Shown here: positions 17,734 through 25,187 of the stretch, in pieces
Layout: every line of letters begins with the position of its first letter
How positions within the stretch are numbered: position 1 is the stretch's first letter
Assembly (NCBI RefSeq): GCF_010119195.1
Contig: NZ_WRXL01000003.1
Coordinates: forward strand, 171,539 to 235,538
Length of the DNA: 64,000 nt
DNA from: Haloarcula salina
GTDB lineage: Archaea > Halobacteriota > Halobacteria > Halobacteriales > Haloarculaceae
Direction: 5' to 3'
Made by a program: the position numbers and the translations under genes
The notes under the pieces: generated by a model
The model's input: only the letters and a program-made list of their open reading frames with translations
What the model was told of the DNA's origin: nothing
Database searches by the model: none

Positions 17734-17918
17734 GAGAGGACGAACGCCGTTTGACCTATCGCGGAGCATATCCCCCTCGATACCCTCCCGACCAACGGCA
17801 TGGATTGGGTCAACGCAGTCTCGTCGGGCCGCAGTGAGCGCCCGACGGCAGTCGACAGCACAGCTGACACGACCGGACAGTATCGGACGGCGAGTATCAC
17901 CGCGGAGGAGCGGGACCG

Positions 17919-18890
17919 ATGAGACGGCGACGGTTCCTCGCGTCGAGCGTCGGCGTCGGGGTCGGCCTGCTCGCGGGCTGTAGCGGGTCGAACACCGACG
18001 GGGCCGGCGAGGCCGGCGGCGACGGCACGAGCGGCGACGGGACCGCGACGGACGAGGCCGAAACCACGTCCAGCGACGCCGTCGGCTCGTTCCGCCTGCT
18101 CATCAGCGACCGCCCGGCCGCCATCGGCGACTTCGACTCGCTGAACGTCTCCTTCTCGAAGACGCGGATCTTCCGGGCCGGCGACGGGGCGACGGCGACC
18201 GACGAAGCCGACGCGACGGAGACGGAAACGCAGGCCGGAACCGCCGACGCGACGAGTGAGACGGAGACAGCGACCGAAACCGGGACTCACGAGTCGACCG
18301 ACGCGGCGGCCACAGAGACGCCCGAACCGTCCGAAACACCCGAACCGACCGAGACGCCGGAATCCGAAGATGGCGACGACGGCGGCTTCGTCGTGCGCGA
18401 CCTCGGCGGCGCGACCGTCGACCTCACCGAGGTCGTCGGAGAGAAGGCTATCGGCGTCCTCGACGGCGAGCTATCCGCGGGTCGCTACAGCAAGATCGAA
18501 CTGTACGCCGCGTCCGTCGAGGGCATCGTCGACGGCGAGGCTGTCGACGTGAAGCTTCCGAGCGGGAAGCTCCAGCTCACCAAGCCGTTCGAGGTCGTCG
18601 CCGACGAGTCCGTCTCGTTCGTCTTCGACATCAACGTCGTGAAGAAGGGCAACGGCGGCTACAACCTCCTCCCGGTCATCTCCGAGAGCGGCGTGGCCGG
18701 CGAGGACGTGACCGTCGAGGAAGTCGGCGACGGCGAGTCCGGCGCGGCAGCGTCGGAGACCGCAACGGCCGAAACAGCGGAAGAAGACGCGACGGAACAG
18801 GAATCGGAGAGCGAATCGGCGGCGGAGAGCGGTACGGGCCAGAGCGGTACCCGGACGGCCACCGGGAACGGCGGCCAGAACGGCCAGTAG
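17919..18890 (+). CDS. Tat lipoprotein with DUF4382 domain
   Basis: A 323-residue exported protein. The N-terminus MRRRRFLASSVGVGVGLLAGCSG is a Tat signal ending in a lipobox (LAGC), so it is probably lipid-anchored outside the cell. The DUF4382 domain starts SFRLLISDRPAAIGDFDSL and continues in the strands DLGGATVDLTEVVGEKAIGVL and FVFDINVVKK. It is interrupted at about residues 88-160 by a Thr/Glu-rich insert full of ATETET and ETPEP units. The C-terminus is a second acidic, Ser/Thr-rich tail. Ligand and role are unknown. Confidence 0.75.
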   Translation: MRRRRFLASSVGVGVGLLAGCSGSNTDGAGEAGGDGTSGDGTATDEAETTSSDAVGSFRLLISDRPAAIGDFDSLNVSFSKTRIFRAGDGATATDEADATETETQAGTADATSETETATETGTHESTDAAATETPEPSETPEPTETPESEDGDDGGFVVRDLGGATVDLTEVVGEKAIGVLDGELSAGRYSKIELYAASVEGIVDGEAVDVKLPSGKLQLTKPFEVVADESVSFVFDINVVKKGNGGYNLLPVISESGVAGEDVTVEEVGDGESGAAASETATAETAEEDATEQESESESAAESGTGQSGTRTATGNGGQNGQ

Positions 18891-18898
18891 CCGCCCGC

Positions 18899-19510
18899 TC
18901 AGTCTTCCAGTCGGGACTCGAGTTCTCGGACGACCTGATCGGTGGTCCCGCCGTCGCCCCGGACCGCGCGCGTGTAGCGCCGGTACTCCTCGGGCGAGAC
19001 CTGCACCGTCTTCGTCTCGCCCTTGTGTGCGATTTCGAGCTTGACGGTCCCGTGCGGGTCGTTCCGACGGCGGAAGCTCGCCATCGCGGTGAACACGAAC
19101 CAGAACGCGACGCAGGATCCGAGGAAGTACGCCATCGTCGTCTCGAACGCGAACGTCTGTCCGCCGACCGTCCAGTTGTAGGGGTAGGCGACCTGAAACA
19201 GGACGATGCCGACGAGACAGAGCGCGGCCCCGGCGCCGACGCCGACCTGCTCGCGCCGGCTCGACGGGAGGACGGCGACGACGCTCAGGAGCATCGCGGG
19301 GATGCCGAGGCCGCCGAGCGTGCCGCCGAGTTTCTCCGCGGCGTGGGGGGCGGTCGCGCCGAGGAACGCCGACAGCGGCGTCGTGACGAGCAAGATCGCG
19401 GCGACGACGGCCAGCGCGCCGAGAACGCCCAGGGTCGCGCCGGCGACGACGCGGCGCGGGTCGCGGCCCTCCCAGCGCCGGCTCGTGTACGCGTCCCCCA
19501 GGTTCTCCAT
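18899..19510 (-). CDS. Haloarchaeal multi-helix membrane protein
   Basis: A 203-residue protein beginning MENLGDAYTSRRWEGRDPRR, with about four membrane helices (22-45, 65-83, 91-109 and 125-145). A soluble C-terminal tail follows, containing GTVKLEIAHKGETKTVQVSP and an acidic final helix RELESRLED. It looks like a conserved haloarchaeal family of unknown function (perhaps DUF7139; name from memory). The tail could be a cytoplasmic interaction site. It ends 8 bp from the convergent lipoprotein gene. Confidence 0.6.
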   Translation of the reverse strand: MENLGDAYTSRRWEGRDPRRVVAGATLGVLGALAVVAAILLVTTPLSAFLGATAPHAAEKLGGTLGGLGIPAMLLSVVAVLPSSRREQVGVGAGAALCLVGIVLFQVAYPYNWTVGGQTFAFETTMAYFLGSCVAFWFVFTAMASFRRRNDPHGTVKLEIAHKGETKTVQVSPEEYRRYTRAVRGDGGTTDQVVRELESRLED

Positions 19511-19546
19511 ACCGGCCCGTTAGGCGGCGACGCACAAAACGATACG

Positions 19547-20443
19547 TCAGACGCGCGTGCGACGACGGACGGCCGCGAGCGCGTCGTCGCCGGCGGCCGT
19601 CAACGTCCCGAGGTGGTCGGCGTCGACCAGTTCGAGCGAGGCCCGCGGGAGGCGGTCGGCGAGCGCCCGGCCGGTCGACGGCGAGACGTTGGCGTCGTCG
19701 CGGCCCTGATACACCGCGACGGGGACCGACACGTCCGCGAGGTCGAACGGCCACGGCTCCGAGAGGAGGCGCTGCTCGCGGACGACGGCGCTCGGCCCGC
19801 GCGCCATCGCGGTCAGCATGTCCGCCCGGACGATTCGGGCCACCTCGTCGGCGCTCAGCGCGTCCGTCTCGGGCGTCTCGTCGGCGACGAAGTCGACGGC
19901 GTAGGACGGGCCCCGGCGGAGGGCGACCCACCGCTGGAGGCGAAAGAGCCGCCCGAGCGCCCACGGTGCGTGCCGGGACAGCGTCCCGACGAACTGCTGG
20001 ACGCGGCCCGTCGAACCGATCTCGGGCGGGCCGCTGGAGCCGACGAGGGCGATGCGCTCGATCTCCGGCAGACGGTGACAGGCGAGCGCGAACGGCCCGC
20101 CGCCGGAGAAGCCGACCGCGGCCGCTGACTCGACGCCGAGGTGGGACAGGAGTGCCGCGGCGTCGGCGGGCCAGTCGTCCAGTCCGACGGGGGCGTCCGT
20201 CGAACCGCCGATGCCCGGTCTGTCGGGGGCGATGAGCCGGACGCCGCGCTCGCGGGCCGGCGTGTCGAGGAGACGCGCGACGACGTGAGAGCCGGGCGTC
20301 CCGTGGCAGAACAGCACCGGGTCGCCGTCGGGGTCGCCGTAGGTGGCGTATGCCAGTCGGCGGTCGTCGGGGAGCGAGAGCGCGGCGGTGTCGGCGTCAG
20401 TCGGCCGCCAGTCGACGGCCGGGACCTGCGGCGGGGACCGCAT
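19547..20443 (-). CDS. Alpha/beta-hydrolase
   Basis: A 298-residue alpha/beta-hydrolase. The oxyanion-hole motif is FCHGTPGSH near residue 48, the nucleophile elbow is GFSGGGPFA with the catalytic Ser near 112, and the acid/His pair probably falls in VYQGRDDANVS and DADHLGT. The family covers esterases, epoxide hydrolases and haloperoxidases; the substrate cannot be told from sequence. It starts seven bases after the pcn stop on the same strand, so it may be co-transcribed with pcn without any shared pathway. Confidence 0.8.
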   Translation of the reverse strand: MRSPPQVPAVDWRPTDADTAALSLPDDRRLAYATYGDPDGDPVLFCHGTPGSHVVARLLDTPARERGVRLIAPDRPGIGGSTDAPVGLDDWPADAAALLSHLGVESAAAVGFSGGGPFALACHRLPEIERIALVGSSGPPEIGSTGRVQQFVGTLSRHAPWALGRLFRLQRWVALRRGPSYAVDFVADETPETDALSADEVARIVRADMLTAMARGPSAVVREQRLLSEPWPFDLADVSVPVAVYQGRDDANVSPSTGRALADRLPRASLELVDADHLGTLTAAGDDALAAVRRRTRV

Positions 20444-20449
20444 GGGTGG

Positions 20450-21193
20450 CTACTCGCTCTGGATGCGGGGCGCGAGCATGTAGGTGACGCGGCCCTGGCC
20501 CTCGGCGAAGTTGAAGTGCATCTTGACGGGGAACTCCTCGCCCAGTTCCATCTCGACCTCGGCGTCCTTCGGGATGGCCTTGTTCATGTTCTTCAGGTAG
20601 TCGAGCGAGAACAGCGAGTGGGCGTCGCCGGGCGTGAGGTCGATGAGGTCGTCGCGGGTGAGTTCGAGGTGCACGTCGTCGGTGTCGCCCTCGGCGTCGA
20701 CGTAGAACAGTTCCTCGGTGGCGTCGACGCCCAGCGCGATGTGGTCGCTGACCATGTCCGCCGCGGTGACGGCGCGGTCGATGTCGCGGCCCTCGATGAC
20801 GATGTTCGCGGAGAGGTCCAGGTCCGGGAGGTCGGGCTCCTGGCGGATAGAGTCGGGGTCGATGAGGGCGAGCGTGTATTCGAGACCGTCGATAGAGATG
20901 TGGAGTTTGCGCGTCTTCTCGTCCAGGTCGAGGTGGACGAGCTGGCCGGCGTCGGCCATGCCGGCGATGTCTTCGAGGCGAGAGAGATTGACGCCGATGA
21001 GGCCGCCGTCGGTCTCGTAGGACTCGAACGCCGCCGCGTCGAGCCGCAGATCGACCATGCCGACGTTCGCCGGATCGACCGCTCGGATTTCCAGCCCGTC
21101 TTCTTCGAGGTGGATCTTGCACTCGTCCACCAGCACGCTCACGGAGTCGAGAGCCGCCTTGAGCGTGTCTGCGCTCACGATGGCGTTGAACAT
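20450..21193 (-). CDS. pcn: DNA polymerase sliding clamp PCNA
   Basis: A 247-residue clamp that encircles DNA and tethers polymerases, ligase and FEN1. It begins [22 protein letters not shown] and contains the interdomain and surface features [28 protein letters not shown] and a C-terminal [10 protein letters not shown]. Length matches haloarchaeal PCNA exactly. ATG 21193 is preferred over the in-frame ATG at 21235 because a TATA box stands at 21218-21227. Confidence 0.96.
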   Translation of the reverse strand: MFNAIVSADTLKAALDSVSVLVDECKIHLEEDGLEIRAVDPANVGMVDLRLDAAAFESYETDGGLIGVNLSRLEDIAGMADAGQLVHLDLDEKTRKLHISIDGLEYTLALIDPDSIRQEPDLPDLDLSANIVIEGRDIDRAVTAADMVSDHIALGVDATEELFYVDAEGDTDDVHLELTRDDLIDLTPGDAHSLFSLDYLKNMNKAIPKDAEVEMELGEEFPVKMHFNFAEGQGRVTYMLAPRIQSE

Positions 21194-21217
21194 CTTGAAC
21201 CGGGCTACGCCCCCATC

Positions 21218-21227
21218 CATTAAAAAG
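21218..21227 (-). promoter_or_regulatory. TATA box of pcn
   Basis: CTTTTTAATGG on the minus strand lies 25-34 bases before the PCNA ATG, consistent with a leaderless mRNA. Confidence 0.6.
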
Positions 21228-21376
21228 TCCCTCATTGAATCCGCGTGCGCGCGGGCGGTCTGCGGGGGCTCCCGGCGGCGACGACGCGCGACCGACGGCC
21301 CGGCGACTCACCGCCCGGCGTGCTTGCAGGCGCAGGGAGAAGTGACACGCTGAGAGAAGTGATACTGCCCGGCGTG

Positions 21377-21925
21377 GTGGCAGACTCGCACTCGCGGCGG
21401 GCGGTCCTCAGCGGGGCCGGCGCGGCGCTCGGCTGTGCCGTGCTGGGATCGCGAGACGTCCGCGCACGAACGACTACTAGGGCGGTCATCACCGACGGCG
21501 ACGAGACGGAGAACGACATGACCGGCTTCTTCGTCCACGTCGGCGACTCGACCAGCCCGACAGAGGCGCAGGTCGCGACCGACTGTTCGTTCGCCGACTG
21601 GGACGCCGACACGGTCGCGTACGACGTGACGCTCGTCGATCGGGCGGACCCAGAGTACGCCGAGTACGAGCGGACGATATACGCCCCGGACACGACGGAG
21701 ATTCCGCCTGGGAGTCTCTTCGTCATCAACTCCCAGGAGCGGTGTACCGACGGGTACGTCGGCGTCCGGCTGGAACGACTCGGCTCCGACCGGCTCGAGG
21801 CCGCCCTCAGCGGTGACATCGACACCGCGGCGGCCGACGGGAGCTCGGCGAGCGGGCCGGGATTCGGCGTCGTCGGAGCGCTCGCCGCGCTCGTCGGCTG
21901 GGGCGCGCTCAGAGATCGGCGCTGA
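21377..21925 (+). CDS. Tat-exported protein with PGF-CTERM anchor
   Basis: A protein of about 182 residues with a Tat-like N-terminus (SRRAVLSGAGAALGCAVLGSR). A mature beta-rich region contains GDETENDMTGFFVHVGDSTS, DCSFADWDADTVAYDV and a Cys-containing QERCTDGYVGV. The C-terminus GPGFGVVGALAALVGWGALRDRR is a classic PGF-CTERM, the signal cut and lipid-anchored by archaeosortase A. No ATG fits; the start could be GTG 21359, 21374 or 21377. The function of the mature part is not recognisable. Confidence 0.65.
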   Translation: MADSHSRRAVLSGAGAALGCAVLGSRDVRARTTTRAVITDGDETENDMTGFFVHVGDSTSPTEAQVATDCSFADWDADTVAYDVTLVDRADPEYAEYERTIYAPDTTEIPPGSLFVINSQERCTDGYVGVRLERLGSDRLEAALSGDIDTAAADGSSASGPGFGVVGALAALVGWGALRDRR

Positions 21926-21987
21926 AACCCGACACGGAGCGGCGTGATAGCGGTCGGGAAGGGCGACTGGCGGCGTCTCGACGGCGC

Positions 21988-23073
21988 TCAGGCCTCGGGC
22001 TGGAACACGTCGGGGTTCGCCGCGCCCTCGCGGTTGATGACGGCCATCATGCCCTTGCGAGCGACCCGGGAGAGCGCGTGGTCGACCAGTTTGACGGGAC
22101 CGGGGACCTCGGCGTGCATCGTCGCGATGGCACAGGAGCCGGGCTTGACCGGGGTGGTCTGGACGTACTTGTTCGGCGGGCCGGCGATGGAGCCCTGCTG
22201 CCACACCTCGTCCCAGACGGAACCGATGGGGTGGAAGCTCGAATCGAGGTTCGGCCCGCCGACGACGAAGTACACCCGCGCGTTCTCGCCGATCTGCATG
22301 GTCGGCGCGCCGTGGACGCTCGGCGTGATAGCGTACTTCTCGCCGTTCATCAGGACGTACGTGGGGTCTTCGGCCGCCATCGCCTCCATGTCGAAGTCGT
22401 GGTGGCCCTTCTCGCCGGCGGCGCCGGTGGTGTACAGCTCGTGCTGGCCGAAGTAGAACTCGTGGTCCACCTCGGGCAGCCCCTCCTTCGGCTCGACGAG
22501 GATCATCCCGAACATCCCCGAGGAGATGTGCATGTCGAGGTTCGGGACCGCGCAGTGGTAGATGAACGCGCCGGGGTAGGTCGCCTTGAACCGGAAGGTC
22601 TTGGTCTGGCCGGGCGTGACCATCGACGCCTCCGCCCCGCCGCCGGGGCCGCGGACGGCGTGAAGGTCGATGTTGTGGGGCATCGAGTTGCCCTCCTGGT
22701 TGGTGATGGTGAGTTCGACGGTGTCGCCCCGGCGGACCCGGATCATCGGCCCGGGAATCTGGTCGTCGAAGGTCATGTACGTGTACGTGACGCCGGGCTC
22801 GATCTCGGCGACCTGCTCTTTGGTCGTCATCTCGACGGACACCGTCTTGGGCTGCGAGCGGGCAATGGGGTCCGGGATGGCGGTCGGGTCGGCGGCGATG
22901 CGGTCCACGTCGGTCTGTTGGGCGGCGTTCATGGCTGGCTCCTGTGGGGTCGTTCTGGCATCGGTCGGCTCCTCTTGCGCACCCGGTGCGCCGGCACAGC
23001 CCGCGAGCGCGGCCGTGCCGACACCCAGGGCCTCTAGCACCCGTCGCCGGGTCGCCGTCGGAATGGTTGACAT
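21988..23073 (-). CDS. nirK: Copper-containing nitrite reductase
   Basis: A 361-residue exported two-cupredoxin protein that reduces nitrite to nitric oxide. The Tat signal TATRRRVLEALGVG ends at LAGC, so it may also be lipid-anchored. The type 1 and type 2 copper ligands are visible in MPHNIDLHA, FIYHCAVPNLDMHISSGMFGM and SSFHPIGSVWDEV, the last being the catalytic His of the second domain. Length is typical. No nitrate, nitric oxide or nitrous oxide reductase genes or maturation genes are nearby. Confidence 0.92.
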   Translation of the reverse strand: MSTIPTATRRRVLEALGVGTAALAGCAGAPGAQEEPTDARTTPQEPAMNAAQQTDVDRIAADPTAIPDPIARSQPKTVSVEMTTKEQVAEIEPGVTYTYMTFDDQIPGPMIRVRRGDTVELTITNQEGNSMPHNIDLHAVRGPGGGAEASMVTPGQTKTFRFKATYPGAFIYHCAVPNLDMHISSGMFGMILVEPKEGLPEVDHEFYFGQHELYTTGAAGEKGHHDFDMEAMAAEDPTYVLMNGEKYAITPSVHGAPTMQIGENARVYFVVGGPNLDSSFHPIGSVWDEVWQQGSIAGPPNKYVQTTPVKPGSCAIATMHAEVPGPVKLVDHALSRVARKGMMAVINREGAANPDVFQPEA

Positions 23074-23443
23074 TGGTGTGACTCCCTACAGGTCCAAGTC
23101 GGAATCAGACGGCAATATACTGCGACGGGGGTTCTCAGGCCGTGGTAGCCGTTCTCGTTCCACAGGAACCGCGGTGAACGTGTTCGGGCCGACAGTATAA
23201 ACGAACGCTCGCCAGCGTCGCTGGGGCGAACCGGATCGGTTCGACACCGCCGCGGAGGCACGCCGTGTCGGCCACCGACCGGTGGCGCGCGGTGCCGTGG
23301 CCACCGAGTGTCGCGCCCTCACAGACGCCGCGGCAGTGCGTCAGCCATTTTGCCGCTCGCGGCGTGCAGTGACGTATGACCGAATCGAGCGCGCATCCCA
23401 CGAGGGACGGACGGCCGACCGACCGAGGAGTGACACCGTAGCG
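23074..23443. other. Divergent gap nirK/rlmE with nirK promoter
   Basis: This is 370 bp without a convincing gene. On the minus strand AGTATATTG at 23113-23121 lies about 44 bases before the nirK ATG and is the best TATA candidate, giving a leader of about 15-20 bases. A second A/T-rich spot, CAGTATAAACG, lies at about 23192-23202 on the plus strand. It would give rlmE a leader over 200 bases long, so its use is doubtful. No FNR- or NarO-type operator is obvious by eye. Confidence 0.4.
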
Positions 23444-24241
23444 ATGGCCGGCAAAGACGACTACTACAACCGGGCCAAACAGGAGGGGTACCGCGCCCGC
23501 TCCGCGTACAAGCTCAAGCAACTGGACGAGACCGCGGGCCTGCTCGGCGAGGGGCGAACGGTCGTCGACCTCGGGGCCGCGCCCGGCGGCTGGCTGCAGG
23601 TCGCTGCCGAGCGCGTCGGCGAGCGGGGCACCGTCGTCGGCGTCGACCGCCAGCGCATCGACGATCTGTCCGACCCGGAACCGACCGTCGAGTACGTCCG
23701 CGGCGACATGACCGACGACAGCACGAAGGCCGAGGTCCGCGAGGTCGTCGGCGAGAGCGAGGGCGAGGGCGAGGGCGGCCCGGTCGACGTGGTCCTCTCG
23801 GACATGGCCCCGAACATGACGGGCCAGTACGACCTGGACCACGCCCGCTCGGTCCACCTCGTCCGGCAGGCCTTCGAGGTGGCGACGGACCTGCTCGACG
23901 CCGGCGGGGACTTCTGTGCGAAGGTGTTCGACGGGCAGGACCTGGACGACCTCATCGCCGACATCGAACCGGAGTTCGAGTACGTCCGCGAGGTCCGCCC
24001 CGACGCCTCGCGGGACTCCTCCTCGGAGCTGTATCTCGTCGCGAAACACCGCCTGACCGCGCCGGTCCGCGAGGGCGACGTCGTCGAGGTCACCATCGAA
24101 GACATCGGCGAGGAAGGCGACGGCATCGCCAAGGTGGAGAACTTCACCGTGTTCGTCAGCGGCGTCGAGGCGGGCGAGACGGTCGACGTGCGGGTCGACG
24201 ACGTGAAGCCGCGCTACGCGTTCGCCGAGCCGGTCGAGTGA
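23444..24241 (+). CDS. rlmE: 23S rRNA 2'-O-methyltransferase RlmE with TRAM domain
   Basis: A 265-residue protein. The N-terminal FtsJ/RrmJ methyltransferase (1-200) has DLGAAPGGW for SAM and the K-D-K-E catalytic tetrad in SAYKLKQLDE, LSDMAPNMTG, CAKVFDG and SSELYLVAKH. It methylates the ribose of a uridine in the A-loop of 23S rRNA. The C-terminal 65 residues (VREGDVVEVTIEDIGEEGDG onward) form a TRAM RNA-binding domain, the usual haloarchaeal fusion. ATG 23444 matches the MAGKDDYYNRAK start. It ends one base before the convergent transporter gene. Confidence 0.92.
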   Translation: MAGKDDYYNRAKQEGYRARSAYKLKQLDETAGLLGEGRTVVDLGAAPGGWLQVAAERVGERGTVVGVDRQRIDDLSDPEPTVEYVRGDMTDDSTKAEVREVVGESEGEGEGGPVDVVLSDMAPNMTGQYDLDHARSVHLVRQAFEVATDLLDAGGDFCAKVFDGQDLDDLIADIEPEFEYVREVRPDASRDSSSELYLVAKHRLTAPVREGDVVEVTIEDIGEEGDGIAKVENFTVFVSGVEAGETVDVRVDDVKPRYAFAEPVE

Positions 24242-24242
24242 G

Positions 24243-24935
24243 TCACTCGGCGCTGGGCGCGGCCGGCGCGTGGCCGTTCCGGCGGGCGAAGCCGACGACC
24301 GCGTAGACGAACGGCGTATCGAGCAGGGCGATGGCGAGCTTCAGGACGTACTGACCGACGATCAGCGCCAGCGCCTCGCCGAGAGGGAGTCCCTGAAGGA
24401 GGACGAAGCCGACGCCGACGAAGATGACGGTGTCGACGAGCTGGCTGGTGGCCGTCGAGCCGACGTTGCGGAGCCACAGCATCTCGCCGTCGGTCCGCTC
24501 GCGGAGCCAGTGGAACACGAACACGTCCCAGTTCTGGCTGACGACGTAGGCCGAGAGGCTCCCGACGACGATGGCCGTGCTGGCCCCGAGGACGTTCCGG
24601 AACGCGGCGGGGTCGACCGGCTGGCCCGGCAGGCCGGGCGCGAGGATGGTGCTCCAGACGAGCGCCAGCAGGACGAAGTTCATCGCGAAGCCGACGTTGA
24701 CCACGACGGTGGCGGCCCGGCGGCCGTACAGTTCGGCGTAGCAGTCCGACGCGAAGAACGTCAGCGCGTACGCCAGCGCCGCCCCCGGCAGAACGAGCAT
24801 ATCGCCGGCGAGGGGCAGCGAAACGGGCAGCGAGAACGCGAGCAGCTTCGAAGCCGTCAGCTGCGAGGTGACCAGCGCCGTCACGAACAGGGCGACGAGG
24901 CCGACGCGCACGGCCTCCGAGCGGTCACTGCTCAT
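24243..24935 (-). CDS. Queuosine/archaeosine precursor transporter (YhhQ/QPTR family)
   Basis: A 230-residue membrane protein with about six helices. The family marks are SQLTASKLLAF near the start, FFASDCYAELYG, the segment SQNWDVFVFHWLRERT and SQLVDTVIFVGVGF. Members import 7-deazaguanine precursors. In haloarchaea these would feed tRNA archaeosine synthesis. The start overlaps the end of the upstream ribbon-helix-helix gene by 11 bases, so the two are probably one transcript. Confidence 0.85.
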   Translation of the reverse strand: MSSDRSEAVRVGLVALFVTALVTSQLTASKLLAFSLPVSLPLAGDMLVLPGAALAYALTFFASDCYAELYGRRAATVVVNVGFAMNFVLLALVWSTILAPGLPGQPVDPAAFRNVLGASTAIVVGSLSAYVVSQNWDVFVFHWLRERTDGEMLWLRNVGSTATSQLVDTVIFVGVGFVLLQGLPLGEALALIVGQYVLKLAIALLDTPFVYAVVGFARRNGHAPAAPSAE

Positions 24936-25101
24936 CGTCGAGGCGGCCCTGGCGTTCGTCGATCTCGTCCAACAGGTCGAGGGTCTTCCTGATGGAGGCG
25001 CGGATCGCTTCGCTGCGGTTGACGAACTTCCCGTCCTCGCCGACGTGCGCGTCGAGGTCAGTGAGGAGTTCTTCGGGCACTTCGACGCTGATCTTGGGCA
25101 T
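24925..25101 (-). CDS. Ribbon-helix-helix DNA-binding protein
   Basis: A 58-residue regulator of the CopG/MetJ fold. MPKISVEVPEELLTDLDAHV forms the beta strand and first helix, and KFVNRSEAIRASIRKTLDLL the second helix with the conserved NRSEAIR. The C-terminal tail DEIDERQGRLDDEQ is acidic. RHH proteins bind DNA as dimers. It overlaps the transporter start and lies 86 bp after tatC2, so it may control the transporter or itself. There is no toxin gene beside it, which argues against an antitoxin role. Confidence 0.75.
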   Translation of the reverse strand: MPKISVEVPEELLTDLDAHVGEDGKFVNRSEAIRASIRKTLDLLDEIDERQGRLDDEQ

Positions 25102-25187
25102 GTATGCGCCTACGAATACTCGGGTAATATACGTCGGGATTCGTCGGCGGGCGGCAGTAGCGTCGCTCCGAGCGGCGCGCGGACCGC

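Noticed and set aside
24925..25101. Ribbon-helix-helix gene as an antitoxin
   Set aside because: No small toxin gene adjoins it; the neighbours are a transporter and tatC2.
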